Positions 1 through 11,786 of a DNA stretch of 64,000 nt are shown here, piece by piece. How positions within the stretch are numbered: the stretch's first letter is position 1; each line of letters begins with the position of its first letter. Location of the stretch: assembly GCA_021432635.1 (NCBI GenBank), contig MU270032.1, positions 682,001-746,000 of the forward strand. Reading direction: 5' to 3'. A program made the position numbers and the translations under genes. The notes under the pieces are model-generated. The model saw only the letters and a list, made by a program, of their open reading frames with translations. It was not told the DNA's origin and searched no databases. This stretch comes from Thozetella sp. PMI_491 (taxonomy: Eukaryota; Ascomycota; Sordariomycetes; Chaetosphaeriales; Chaetosphaeriaceae).

Positions 1-242
1 ATCTGCGCCATTACCATTAGGAAGAACAGCGCGCCGGTAGAGCGGGATAGGACTGAAGCTTTGCGCTCCTCCGTTACGACTGCATGGTATATAGACTCGT
101 CATTTGGGCTTTGGGACTCGGTAGCACTGATATCGCCAACGAGGAGTTGGTAGGTCTGCAGTTGAGAAAGTCTCTTCTCGCTGGAAGGAGACGATATCGT
201 CGTCGTGAGGGTTGGGGTATGTTCGAGATCAACGGTTTCCAT
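1..242 (-). CDS. 5' end of a truncated gene, probable membrane protein
   Basis: On the minus strand an ATG at 242-240 opens a frame that stays open for about 80 codons and runs off the window. The first 65 or so residues are polar, rich in Ser, Thr, Glu and Gln, as in a cytosolic N-terminal tail. The last visible residues (GALFFLMVMAQ) turn hydrophobic, which looks like the start of a first transmembrane helix. A polar tail followed by a helix is common in fungal transporters, but too little is visible to name a family. The gene continues beyond base 1. Confidence 0.4.
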   Translation of the reverse strand, partial: METVDLEHTPTLTTTISSPSSEKRLSQLQTYQLLVGDISATESQSPNDESIYHAVVTEERKASVLSRSTGALFFLMVMAQ

Positions 243-1132
243 AGTTAACTGGGATATTATCGATTAGGAGAAGAGAGTGGGTGGAAGGGTGGAGGTGCGC
301 AATGTAAGGGTTGATCCTTGGAAACACACTATCAACGCCTCTCCGATGAGAGAACCGCGCTTAAAGGGAGAGATGCTCAGATATCTCTATCCTAGAGCCA
401 AACCGCCATTTCTTCTCAGCTTTAAGCCTAGCCTTCTTAGCAGACCGGATCTATCAACGCTGACTGGACGTGGTCATTGCCAAGACTGTAGCTGCCGGAA
501 CATGCCGAGCACACCCAGACTGGCCTCCCGCGACAGACGAATGAGCAGTCTAACGTCCAATTGCCGGGCATTCGTGACTTGATCGCTCATCAATCACGAC
601 GCTAAGAGTCATGTGCCGTGTCTGTGTTGCCTGTGGCTTGCGCGGACTCTTCTAGACTTCCGCGAATATAGAGCTGCACATCCGCACAAAAATGCCTCAA
701 AGAGCTGGGCGTGTTTCCTCCTAGAGACTAATTTGGAAGTGCCTCGTCCATACTTACAATAACTTGCAAAGTGCAGCGCCAAACAAATAATTACAATTTT
801 TCAATAGCGACGAATTAACAGTGCTACGATAGGAAGATTATTGGAGGCCGCCTAGGTGCAGACCATCACGTCGTCCATGGCAACTCATCACGACTTAGAG
901 CATCAAGGACAGACTCATCTCAACTAATAGTGACAGAAAATAGCACAACTACGTCTCATTTGAAAGCTACAATCCTACTGATGGTTGTGTAATCGGTCGG
1001 CTAAATTTGGCAGCCTAAATCACGTGGTGAGTCCTGAATGAACTTTAGCAGATATGCCTACGAGGAGCTGGCCGCTAATAGCCATCATTCCCGAGCCTGT
1101 TCTATTCTGCGTGTAGCTGATATGTATCACAT
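243..1132. other. Intergenic, no gene seen
   Basis: No supported gene. The only open frame of note (277-582, plus) begins with a non-ATG codon and has no recognisable domain. The stretch lies upstream of the truncated minus-strand gene and downstream of the rhodopsin-like gene. Confidence 0.5.
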
Positions 1133-2439
1133 CTAGACTTGGTCTGCCTTCCATCTTCTATCTGCCGAGTACGTCCGATGGCTGGCTGGTGTCTCAGAGC
1201 TAGCACCAGAGGGCCGACTAGTACCACGCATGGCGTACTCGCTATGCGCGAGGCCGCCCGGCTTGTTTGTGGTCGCTTCTAGGTCGTAAGCTTTCGACCA
1301 ATCGGAGTAGTAACCGCCACTAGATAATTGCTTGCCCTTTCTGCTGCCGCTGACAAGACTTGAAATCGAAGTAGCGAGCCCACGCACGGCCGTGACTTTT
1401 CCGATTGCGCGCAGCGGTGGGATGCAACCCATGACGATGACGAAGCACTGCTCCAGACAGCCCCACAAGACTCCGTAGCTTACCAGGTACAATCCGTCTT
1501 GTGAAGGAGACTTGTCTGTGTAGAAGGCAGTCGTTTTCTCGATCGAGATTATCATGGTAAGGAGAGAGAGCGTCATGAGAGCAATCAGGCTGAGACGTTG
1601 GCGTAGCTCCATATTCAATCTCCAAATGATAACGACGGGGAAGAGCACGTATGTTAGGTCAGAGAATGTGAAAAGGGCTGCCCCGCCATAGAGATTAGCC
1701 TTTCTGTACTGTTTAACGTGAAAGATTGAGTAACTAACCTTGGACCAGGTACTCCGTGTAAAACTGGATCCTCATATCCCACCTATGGCTGGCAGGGACA
1801 CGGTAGTCCCAAAGCGCGTCGATGGGGCTCACCTGGAGCCAAACCACCAGTACGAGGAATATCGAGACTACAGTTTGGATGCCGGTGAAGATGATAATAA
1901 ACCACTTGAACCACGCGTGGACCCCGAAGAGACGGACAAGCAAGCCAGCAATGGATATCCTGGCCACCACGGAGACCAGAATACCAGGCGCACTAGCTAT
2001 CCATTCCCACTTGAGTTGATTAAGGATCTGGTCAAATGTCAAGTCGGCAGAATGCATTCCCATGCCGTATCGGTAAGCTTCTGTAAGCAAGCACGCGTTT
2101 GCGATTTGCAATATCTGTCAGGGAGTTCCCAATCTTAGCATTTTACGCCGTCTAAGGCTGCAGCTGGTTGCAGATCCTTTATGTCCCTTGGAGTGAGGCG
2201 GCAGACATTCCGCTTGAGTATATCTCATATTCATCTCAGTCAGAACTCACCAGCGCAATAACCATAACCCAATCGTCCCATGTGATAATTTGGGTAACTG
2301 CCTTCCGGACGTAGAGCCGAGCACCCACTGCCAAGGCCGCAAGTGGGGTGAACGTCCAGATGATGGCCATGATCAGAGGTCCTCGGCCGGGATCGGAAGG
2401 ATTGGCTGGCGGAGGAAACTGGAACGTAGTACCCGACAT
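1133..2439 (-). CDS. Fungal rhodopsin-domain (PTH11-like) integral membrane protein
   Basis: Three exons (2439-2251, 2114-1739, 1677-1133) join in frame to 369 residues. Introns use GTGAGT...CAG and GTTAGT...CAG. The start is ATG at 2439 (MSGTTFQF); the frame continues upstream only to a TTG. Residues 22-42 form a first hydrophobic helix, followed by ITWDDWVMV, matching the TWDDW-type loop of the fungal rhodopsin domain. Six further hydrophobic stretches follow, including FSDLTYVLFPVVIIWRL, typical of the family. The last 100 residues are a polar cytosolic tail rich in Ser, Thr and Lys. Family members are seven-helix membrane proteins, some implicated in surface sensing (PTH11 of Magnaporthe); the ligand is unknown. 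The domain call is firm, the exact splice sites less so. Confidence 0.85.
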
Positions 2440-3943
2440 AATGGGCAGCAATGTTGGCAATTAATATCGGATGCGACGATGGGAAAGAGCAACTCCAGAC
2501 GAGACGTAGCATCGGAGAAGGGGCCTTGAGTATGTGTCTTTGTCGCTTACAAGGCCAGCGAGACTGGCTTCATTTATTTGCATATGGCTGCGCACCCCCA
2601 TTTCTTCAGCTCGTCAGTTAATACTACTTCTGGCGTTGATGCCTACGACCAGGAATGCGAAGCTGCATAGAATGTTAGCCTTAGTGGTGTTGCGCACAGA
2701 ACCTCCGCTCAATGGGCTGTCTTGCTCTCCCCTCCACCAGAAAACCCGCCGCATAGCAACGTCAATGCCTACTCTTTGGCGAATGGCCCAAGACGGGGCA
2801 AGTTTGCGATTTTAAGGCACGGTTTAGTCGACTCGAGCGGGGCATGCGGTCCGTCTCCCGCGTACCCGAAGGCCCTACGCCGCGCTACTTGGACTCAGCT
2901 ACGGGCGGACGCTCTCGCGCAGCCCGAGAGTTTGGGCAGGATCGACGGATCCCCCATGTGCCGTCGTCCTCGGCCCGCTTAGAGCAAGGCTAGAGGTCGG
3001 GTGAGCGCAGTCCCCAGACCCGCGCCTCAGTCGTACTTCCGCACTAGGCCCTCCCGTCGTATTCACCAGGCGACAAGGTTAACCCAGATCGTTATATGCA
3101 ACCATTTTGGGGCACTAGTTCGTACCAGCGATAGGAGGGCTCGTTTCCCAGAAAATTCAGTCGTATAAGCTGAGCGGCCAAGCAAATGCGACAATTGAGT
3201 TGACAAAATCTTGCTCGATGTGTGTTATGCCGTGCCGTAGCCGCAATTGCTTATCGTAGAGCTGCACAAATCTGTAACTAGCATTGAAGGAGTCCAAAGC
3301 GACCATTCCTGCCTGCAAGGAGGAAGACCAGGTTGCAAAGCGACTCCCTTCACACCCTGGATTTAGGGCTTCCATGGAGTTGGGGTTCAACACTTTCATA
3401 TTGGACATCTATGCGCAACATTGGAAGCTGTTGAGGTCTCGGGCTGTGCGCTCACGAGATACAGGATGCTCTTTAACTAAAACATGATTACCTTAGTCAA
3501 CAGTAACCCATCTTGCCATTTTAGTTTTTCCCCATTGAGCAAGGTTGCCCAGATCATGGACAGATAAGCATCAATGTAATAGGAACCCCGAATCACCAGC
3601 TGTCTCCTCAGTACGATCAAGTCAGCAGTATGTTCGCTAAGAGCTTTGGAACAATCTCAACTATACTACAACTGATACTATACGGCAATTCTTTGTTCTA
3701 TGCGTAGATTGGGGTTTTTCTCACATTGATTGTTTAACAGCTATACCTTCTCGCGTCCCGTTATTGGCTGGTTGGCTCGCCTTCTCATTGGCGCCGGTCA
3801 ACCTCCAAGCTCATTGACCCAAGATTGCCCACATGATTTTCGATCGCTTCGTAGAACGGGTTTGCGGGATAAGAAATGTTTAACGTCAGGCTGCCGTTAC
3901 CCCGCTTCATTTAATAACCCGAATCTTCCCCATTGCCAACACT
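2440..3943. other. Intergenic, one doubtful short ORF
   Basis: No recognised gene. A minus-strand ATG ORF at 3408-3157 would give 83 residues of fairly coding-like composition with no known motif; I leave it as a possibility only. The 3' part, from about 3500, is the upstream region of the P450 gene. Confidence 0.4.
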
Positions 3944-5758
3944 ATGGAATCTCTAAACCAAGCTGATGTATCTCGCTTCACAGAGGACGGCTCAGCGATG
4001 TTTCTAGTTATTTTCGGCACTTTACTGACTTTTTCGTTCGTTGTCTCCCGGGCGTTGACATGGTTTCGCCTACGAGATTTCTCGGGCCCTGTCCTAGCAT
4101 CGTTCTCTTACCTATGGATTGCCGGCGCCATGCGAACGGGCAAATTGTATCAGATCCTGATCGATTTGCACGACAAGTACGGCTCGATAGTACGGATCGG
4201 CCCCAACGAGCTCCTCCTCTCGGATATTGATAGCCTGTTACCCATGAGCTCGGTGCGATCGGGGTACAGCCGAGGCGCTTGGTATTCCAGTGTTCGCTTC
4301 GATCCGTACGATCACAGCCTGTTCTCTGAGCCGGACACTGCTAAGCACGACGCTCGAAAGTCTAAACTGACTAGCGGATATTCTGGCAAGGGAAAGATGA
4401 ATATGGAGCAAGATGTCGACTCTCAACTAGAGATTCTCGTGGACGTACTAAGACGCAAGTACATGGGCCGCAAACCTATGGATTTTGGCCGCATCGCCCG
4501 TTATTTCACGGTTGATGTCACCACACTCGTGGGCATGGGAAAACCTTGGGGAGATCTGGCAACAGAGACCGACGTGTTTCAGTTTATCGAAACTTCTGAT
4601 GCCTTCGTGCCTTTTATGCACACCATCAGCATGATCTCGCCACTTGGGCGATTTTTCTCGTCCAGTCCAATGTTGAAGCTAATCGGACCCAAACCTACGG
4701 ATCCTAGCGGATTAGGAAAATTTCTAGGGTGAGTGATCTAGTAGGCATGCGTTATATATATTAACGGCTCTGAAACATACTAGAGTCGCCCATGAAGAAG
4801 TTCAAAAACGCATCAATACAGGCCCCATCGGTGACGTCATGCATAGGAACATGCTTGTATGTGGACTATCTATCTCCAAATTAGGCTTCCAAGTGAAAAA
4901 AGAAAAGAGTGACTAATACTGTAAACCTAGGACGAATGGCTCAAGCAAGGACTTACACCTAGGGAATGCGAAATAGAAATAGCGCTACTGGTCCCAGCAG
5001 GCTCCGAAACCACCACATCGGCTATCAGAGGCGTAATGTTACATATCCTTGCATCCCCTTGCACCTATAATAGACTCAAGGTTGAAATAAGGGAAGGGAT
5101 AAGGGAAAATCGTATTTCCAAGCCAATTAAAAGCGATGAAGCCAAACGGCTTCCATACCTGCAGGTCAGTCCCTCATATAATAACCCTCGTGCCCTTCCC
5201 CCAGCCGATCTAGAGACGTTGGATAGGCTGAAAACAGTATTTGCTTACTCAAGCCTAGGCCGTCATACTTGAGGGCATGCGCATGGTGCCTCCGGTCATT
5301 ACCGGCTTTTCCAAACGAGTGCCTCCCGGCGGCGACACCATCGGTGGCACATTTGCGCCAGGCGGCACTGACATTCTCATAAACATGTGCGCTATGCTTC
5401 GAGACAAGCGTGTATTCGGCAGCGATGCCGACCTGTTCCGCCCGGAGCGGTTTCTCGAATGCAGCGAAGAAGAGAGGGCCCAACTCGCGAGACATGTGGA
5501 TCTCGTGTTTGGGCATGGCCGTTGGATGTGCCCAGGGAAGACGCTCGCTTGGATCCAGCTGAACAAAATCTTCGTCGAAGTACGTCATATATACTCTCAA
5601 TGCTTCAAATTGGTTGCGATTGTGCTTACCTATCGAAGCTTTTGCGGTCTTTTGACTTTCAGATCGCGAATCCAGAGAAGCCTTGGAGGCGCACGGGCTA
5701 CGCAACTCTCCTTATCGATGACTTCTGGATTCAAGTCATGGAAGGAGGTTTGGACTGA
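3944..5758 (+). CDS. Cytochrome P450 monooxygenase (pisatin-demethylase/benzoate-hydroxylase-like)
   Basis: Five exons (3944-4728, 4784-4856, 4931-5164, 5259-5579, 5639-5758) join in frame to 510 residues, a normal fungal P450 length. An N-terminal hydrophobic segment at about residues 19-38 should anchor it in the ER membrane. All hallmark motifs are present: AGSETT in the I helix (309-314), ExxR as EGMR (369-372), and the haem loop FGHGRWMCPG with the proximal cysteine at 455. The C-terminal stretch FQIANPEKPW is typical of the group that includes pisatin demethylase and benzoate 4-monooxygenase; the substrate cannot be told. It would use NADPH-P450 reductase, which is not in the window. 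No backbone synthase is nearby. Nothing looks broken, so I treat it as functional. Confidence 0.92.
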
Positions 5759-6509
5759 TTATCTTGTGTCGTGGGACTATGATGTTCCAGGTCTAGGCTT
5801 GGGAAAGCTCCAGCTCTTGGTCCGTTTAAACGTCGAGGAGGCCTTACAGAGTTGAGCAACCACCGTTGAACTTGAGGGGGCACTTTAATATCCAAATTTC
5901 TTACATGCTATTCCGTCTGCTTTTGAATACTCTCGGGTGCACTATTATGCTGCTGGGGCAGTTTATCGACTGGGGGTCCAGGGCACAGCACCAAGCGGTT
6001 GGATAAAAGCGGCCAGGCTATACCTATGTTCCTCAATTTCTTTCAGGTAGTAACCCGTCTATTTGGCGATACTCTAAAATGAATTGAGGGTATGTGCCGG
6101 AGAGAATAGTGATTCAAGCTGGAATCAAATTCCGTGTTGGCGAATTCAACCAATGCTATACAAGCCATTATATGGCGTTTTCAGCCAAATTCGATGGACT
6201 ATGATCGAACCTTGTTGCGAACATGTTGAATTTATACATTTAAGCGAAACAGAGCATGTTAACTATAAGACAAGTTAATCTAGAAAAGCTGTAACTAATT
6301 TGTGTTGTTCTAGTTCTTTTTTACAAATAATCCCTTGTTTATTCCCGAGTGATGGGTAACTAGAAATGGAAACTGTTAAATGGGCCGTAGAGGAAGTTAT
6401 CGTCGGTTTTGTTACCCCGATTTTGCTTAACCACGGTGCGCAACTCTTGGCCTTTCCCTTTCAAGTCGTCCGACTCCTCTTCTTGTCTTTCCCATATCTG
6501 TTCCGCTTC
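5759..6509. other. Intergenic, AT-rich, no gene seen
   Basis: Space between the P450 stop codon and the stop of the minus-strand coiled-coil gene. Rich in A and T (notably 6100-6400), with no supported ORF; the 64-residue frame at 6084-6278 has no features. Confidence 0.5.
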
Positions 6510-7770
6510 TCAAAGCTCTTTCCCTGGCATTTCGATCCCATTTAACTTCTGTTCGTTCAAGTCACTCTCCTCTTCTCTAATCGCCTCAGATAAATGCCCC
6601 CTCGTGAAGGCATCCACATGATCTTTAAGGCATCTCTCTAGGTTCCGGTTCGAGTCTCGTAGTAGTCTTACCTCATCTTCCAGGGTCCTATTTCTTGTTT
6701 CTAGCTTTCGAATTTTCTCTTCCCTGTTGGAGCGGTACCTGCACATCTCGTCATAACGTCTCCCCAGTCTTTGGTTCTCTCCCGCAAGCCCCTCGATATC
6801 CTCCGTAAGGGCCTGGTTCTCGTCTCGGAGCTTAGATAGCAGTACATCACGACTCGACTTGAGATCCAAGAGCTCGCTATCCAAGACAAGGAGCTGGCAT
6901 TCAGTAGAGAAAACTCGCTGCCTCTCTTTTCCCAAATCTTTGACTACGGCTTGCAGCTCAAGGAGTGTCTGAGCCCGCATGCGTTCCTCACGTTTCAAGG
7001 CCATTTCCAGCTCAAAACTTTGAATAGAAGGAGAAGATAAAATCTCTAGGTCCGCGTCACAGGAGCCGAGAGCCTTCGATGATGCAACAGCAGTTGGCAG
7101 CCCTGTCTGCCGCTCGATGTCCAGGAGAAGATAGCATTGCCCAAGAGACTGACAGCTTCCAATAAGCATGCCAATGAATCCTGTACCGCCAGGGACAGAG
7201 GCCCAAGAGCCAGAGTGGCCGTGTCTTATTAGGCTGGCCTCGGCAACCAAGACGGGCTGTGGAACAGCATCGAGTGGAATACCAAAGACTGCGTCGGAGA
7301 CGAATTCGGCCTGAATATCTCCAGAGGCAGTGAAAATTATGACTCGGTTTGGTTCGTCAGGATGGCTGGCCAGCTCCCAGCGCCTTTCTATGTTGTTTTT
7401 TTCGAGATTTTGGGATGGACAATGATGATCAAAGCCCAATCAAGGCCCAAACGTCGACTGCTGTTCGACTTGCTACAGTTAGAAATATAGCGCGAGTATC
7501 CGACGAGAGTTCTGCTCTCGGATAAGTAGTGATTGTTGAGCGTTGACGTCTCTGGCTTAGGCACGCCTCCATTCGTGATTATCGCTGACGCGGCGGGAGC
7601 AGGTTCCGCTTCGCGATGAAACAGGGCAACGGCGTCCGAATAAGCGGTGTAGTACCCACGTAAAGCTGGCTGTGCACGAGTTGGAACTTTCTATCTGAAA
7701 GTTTGAGTATACTAATATCTGAGACCCCTATTGGCGAAATCTTGACTTTCTCGGGCCCTTCATCTCATCA
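6510..7770 (-). pseudogene. Frameshifted protease-like gene with C-terminal coiled coil
   Basis: The longest frame (7439-6510, about 309 codons) has no ATG start: an in-frame TGA lies directly before its first sense codon. It carries a stretch around GHSGSWASV, like the GDSGSW active-site loop of trypsin-like fungal proteins but with His for Asp, then a coiled coil over its last 170 residues. Upstream, a second frame is open from 7690 to 7391 and ends with LGLDWALI, matching the DWAL motif that precedes GDSGSW in such proteins. A third frame at about 7770-7640 also looks coding. The first shift falls near a run of seven T at 7396-7402 (seven A in the sense strand). I read this as one gene broken by at least one indel, or mis-sequenced at the homopolymer. 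The protease assignment is by motif only. Confidence 0.5.
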
Positions 7771-8107
7771 TTTTCACCAAGGTGTACTTTGTCATTCAAC
7801 TTAACTACTAAGCAGAGCATCAACTACTGACAAATACTTATGCTCTAGTCGTTTGACCCTTCGTCACCCTTTCTGCGTTTCATTTCAACCCCTTCTTGGC
7901 TCGATCGACTAGATTTAAACCAATAGCAAAAATACCGCAGTTTCCTGCGCCACGATGTCGAACAAGCAACAGATAACCGGATAACTTGATACGAGACTTT
8001 CCATCCAACTCAAAAAGAGCAGATCCCCACACAGCCATCCAGTTTTGTTAACAAAAATTACAAACACCAGGTTTATCACAATTTACTTTCCTTAAGGCGC
8101 CGCATTC
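7771..8107. other. Intergenic, probable shared upstream region
   Basis: No gene seen. It separates the divergent protease-like pseudogene (minus) and the zinc-binding gene (plus), so it may have held both promoters. Confidence 0.4.
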
Positions 8108-8968
8108 ATGGAGCGGAGTAGCTATACTGCAGGCCAAAACCGTGGCCGCCGTCGAGCGCGATCTCCTTCGCCGCCCAGTGGAGAGAGCGAGAGAGGCATG
8201 AGTGCTAAGAAACGCCAGGCTAAAACTCTTTCAGAGTTTGATAGAAATTTCATCGCATACTACAACCAACAGTTAGCGGAAGAAAAAGCCAAGAAAGATC
8301 AAGGAGGAAAGCTCGGCAAAGAGGAAAGAGCGAAGATTATTGCCGATTTCAACGCAGAAAGTGAAGCTGAACTCACTCGTCGTAACACTCCTTCTCTGCA
8401 GGAGCGGCTCGAGGAGGATGGAAAAGAGCTACGACAAAAGATCGAAACTGATGCCCAGATAGTCATTGTCCTCGAGGAGTCTGTCACCCGTCGAGCCAAA
8501 TGTCGCGCTGACGACGATTGCCTTCGGTCCCGAGTGAACAACTACTACGGCAGCACCGCTATTGCTGATAGATACCGCATCTGTGTGCAGGGCGTGGAAA
8601 ACCGAGAGCGGTTTGGGCGAACAAAACACTACTATCACGTCGTCTGCTTTCAGCACATGGTTGACTTGAATGCTCTCATACCTTCTAAGCTTAAGCTGGG
8701 CGGTTTGCCGAGTAGTTGGCCGCTCATGGTGCAAAAATAGTTCCAGCATAAAGGCTGTATCGACCTAGACAAGATTACCGCGCATATTATCGACTGTGAA
8801 TTATCTATAGCAGCCTATAGAGAAAGCTACGACGAGTGGCAACTGGCCCACATGCGAAATTGCAACAACGTCGCACAAAGCGAGTGCAAATGCCCTCCAT
8901 TCCCCGACTTCCCTGCCATGCCAAAGCTGAAAAATTATACTGCCGAAAAAAAGATGCATGCAGCATAA
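8108..8968 (+). pseudogene. Zinc-binding (PARP-finger-like) protein gene cut by one in-frame TAG
   Basis: The frame from ATG 8108 reads 210 codons to TAG at 8738-8740, then continues in the same frame for 75 more codons to TAA at 8966-8968. The sequence after the stop is plainly coding (FQHKGCIDLDKI, then a Cys-rich tail), so one point change appears to split a 286-residue protein. The N-terminal third is basic with an SR/SP-rich patch. The core has two cysteines five residues apart (KCRADDDC) and YYHVVCF, resembling the CxxC...HxxC pattern of PARP-type zinc fingers with altered spacing. A tryptophan codon (TGG) at the stop would suit the context LMVQK-x-FQHKG, but this is a guess. If the stop is real the product loses its conserved C terminus. 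Confidence 0.6.
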
Positions 8969-9781
8969 TGGATGTTCTGGGGCACTCAGGCTGTCTATAT
9001 GGAGTTGGTACAGGCGGTATAGAAATAAGTTGAGGCGTCGGGTTTGAAGTCAGAGGGGCGTCCCCGAGGTATAAGAGAAATATAGTAGGAAACGGTTATA
9101 TCTGGCATGACAACTATCCTTTCTGTAATTGAAAGCTAGCTATAGTCAATTTTGTATTTAGGTACTTCGCTCTTCATTTCTGTCGACTTGTTGAAGCTAT
9201 CCCTTGCCAACATCGAAATGGACTCGGCCCTTTCAGGCAACGAAGGCGGCTGCGCCACCCTGTAGCACATCGCCCATTTCTGTTCTCCGCCACCCGTCTA
9301 CTTCTAGGCGACGTAGGCCTCGAGGGTGATGCCAAAAGGGGTGAACTGAGTTTCAATCGTCTAGTGGTGCATCCAACGTCATCATGCCCGACTTTCAGTG
9401 GCTGCATGAGATACTTAGAGCTTTGGAGCGGATTGGGGTTATCGTAGCAAAGGTGGGTGGTAAATATTCAACAAGCTTCCTGTGCTATGAGAAAGACTGA
9501 AAGGAGCGGTACAAACTGTGAGTTTCCGTGGGAGGGTTTTACAAATACAAGGAGCTTATTTATGTACAAAGACGGGAGCTAACCACGCAATCCCATGTCC
9601 TCTTCGAATCTTCAGAGGCTTCTCAATCGCCATGCCATATATTCATTCCGTACGCTATAACCCCTGCGCTCAATTTGGTCGTATTAAAACGACATGAAAT
9701 CCGCCGGCCTCAGGACTTTTGACTGGACTTCTGCACAGCGAGATATGTGGCGACTCCCGTTGCTATTCCTCGGCGTATTAG

Positions 9782-10012
9782 CTATGGATGACAGGCACTA
9801 GCGAAGATTGCATTGAACCTACCCAAGGCTACGGGAACGAGGAGTGCCGCAGGATTTCGGGCTCTTGCGGCTCTAGGAAGTCCGCAGTAGGCACTGGGGG
9901 CTGGCGAGTAGACAGGGGAATATGCCAGCCGTGGTCGTGGGTTCGAGAAGTCCAACGCGTCTGGAGCAAAGAGAGATCTGTATCTTCGTGCGTAGTATGA
10001 GGTGCCGTCCAT
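9782..10012 (-). CDS. Possible small hypothetical protein
   Basis: An ATG at 10012 opens 76 codons rich in Tyr, Pro, Ala and Arg. The bases before it (TACATACAATATACCGAGA) resemble a fungal 5' leader, and a GT-containing donor-like site near codon 64 leaves room for a further exon. No domain or signal is recognised. It may be real, or a chance frame. Confidence 0.25.
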   Translation of the reverse strand: MDGTSYYARRYRSLFAPDALDFSNPRPRLAYSPVYSPAPSAYCGLPRAARARNPAALLVPVALGRFNAIFASACHP

Positions 10013-10494
10013 GGTCTTCTCGGTATATTGTATGTAGAAGGAAACGAGATTTGGAGACGGGTTTGGATAACAAGGGTGGCCGGCCGCCTGGGCTGGTTAC
10101 GTCTGTTGGTTATGAGTGTAGGACGGATCTGAGATCTCTGGGAACGCCTCTCGCTCTTACCTCCGGAGCGCGAGAGGTTAAATACGTGGCCATGGACCAA
10201 GCGTTGTCCCGTGTCTTTTCAGACAATCTGGGTATATCTACGTCGAAATGGGCTGCGCATGCTAGGATGGGGCCAAAAGCAGCAGCGGTGGGGCGATGGG
10301 TGGATTTGGTCATCCGAGTGTCGACCCATCCCATTTGCTGAGCCCGGCCGACGTTTCGGACACCGCGGTGCCCGGTGCATTTTCGCCTCTGCTATCCCTG
10401 CCGGGATTTGTCGGATTCGCTGCGCGACACGACATTACACCTTTAGTACGGAGTACCCGTTTCGATGTTGAGCCTTCTCACAATGGAAGCCCAG

Positions 10495-10513
10495 CCCCCC
10501 CCCCCCCCCCCCC
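10495..10513. repeat. Homopolymer of 19 C
   Basis: An uninterrupted run of 19 C. Length is likely to vary between isolates and is prone to sequencing error. It is not within a supported gene. Confidence 0.95.
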
Positions 10514-11307
10514 ATTTTTAGAACCCCAAACCACCCCCAGTCAAGTACATTTTTAGTGGGGCATATGTACTTCTCGAATCCACGGTACACACACAGTACA
10601 ATCAGCATGCACCTCACAGTAGGCAGCGCAGCTCCAAGAAGGTTGATAAGGAGCCTAACAGTAACGGGAGGATAGTCAATCTAACTTCCCGTAGGCGCTG
10701 TATCTCGGGGCTTATTCGCACGCCTTGTTCCATAGTTATATCGTGACTGTTATAGTTTATATCCTGGCATAGCTCTTGAGGCGTGACTAACTATGGCACT
10801 AAGACGAGGGGTAGCGTAGTACGGGAGAACTGCGAGCCTAACGAGGCAGGTGCCTGGGCCAGTATTGACATCCGGCGGCTTTACATTGACAAGCCGCGTA
10901 TGCGAAGAAGGCGTGATGGGCCGCGATGAGGCCGACGCGGTCCCTCTGACGTACTCATGCGGACTGTGGTTGGCTGTCTAGCCTCTGAGCTTATCGTTTA
11001 ACAAATCTTTAGCTTATGCGATACAAAAAAGTATTTTACCAAACTGCTGGATATTGGCTACTCTGTTGCGTTGTTAGTAGCTCACGGTACGCGATTACAG
11101 GAGTAGTTTTACAGTATTTTATGGTAACAAAAATGAAAGCAGGAGCCCCTAAAGTGGGTTCTTACCTGATAAGCTGTTGCCCTATAGTTCAAGCATCTAT
11201 ACACCAAGGACTTGTTGAGAGAACCACCTTAAACAGGTAGGTCTGTATGGGGCGCCGCAAAAGGCGGACTCCCCCAAAAGTAGGTTGATGCGTCAGGGAG
11301 CACAGCT

Positions 11308-11491
11308 ATTGGTCAATATCACAATCATGATCCCCTCGGGAATCATCAAGCTCCTTCTGACCAGCAGGGTCAAAGCGACTTAAGAACAGGGAGTCCAGCC
11401 ATTGGTCAGTATCACAATCATGATCCCCTAAGGATCATCAAGCTCCTTCTAGCCAATGGGTTCAAAGAAATCAGGAACAGGGAGTTCAGCC
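11308..11491. repeat. Two-copy tandem repeat, unit about 93 bp
   Basis: Copy 1 is 11308-11400 and copy 2 is 11401-11491. Both begin ATTGGTCA and share long blocks such as ATCACAATCATGATCCCCT and ATCATCAAGCTCCTTCT. They differ at scattered positions and by a 2-base length difference. A third partial start (ATTGCTCCTCAAGG) follows at 11492. No coding potential. Confidence 0.85.
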
Positions 11492-11786
11492 ATTGCTCCT
11501 CAAGGTCCAACAGGGCCTGGAATTCTGCCTAATGCTACGTGGGCAAGGCCCGAAAGATAAGCCAGGAAATTCACTGTTTGCACCAACCCCCACATCTGTC
11601 GGGCTCTGTAGAGATTTGCCGCATTCTGCTGGTCGCAATGGTTAATATATCTGTCTGTGTTTTTGTCGCACAGCATAGAGCTTCCGGAGAGTGCATCGAT
11701 TGATCCAAGATCTAGCTGTTGAAGCTACTGAACCTACGAGACCTGCTCGCAGCTATATTTATATGTACGACAGTTTTTCTTTATGC

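Larger units (their letters stand above)
8969..11307. other. Long gene-poor stretch
   Basis: No confident gene over 2.3 kb. It holds a doubtful minus-strand ORF (9782-10012) and a 19-base C run (10495-10513), both listed separately. A minus-strand frame at 10334-10110 ends at a good donor (GTAAGA) and could be a leader exon of that ORF, but I could not confirm a joined model. Confidence 0.4.

Noticed and set aside
277-582. Open frame of 101 codons on the plus strand
   Set aside because: Does not begin with ATG, no domain, composition not coding-like.
6640-6660. GGTTCGAGTCTCG, similar to a tRNA B box
   Set aside because: No A box or cloverleaf around it, and it lies inside the coiled-coil frame.
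9940-9960. GGTTCGAGAAGTCC as a possible tRNA B box
   Set aside because: Does not match the B-box consensus beyond the first eight bases and no tRNA fold surrounds it.
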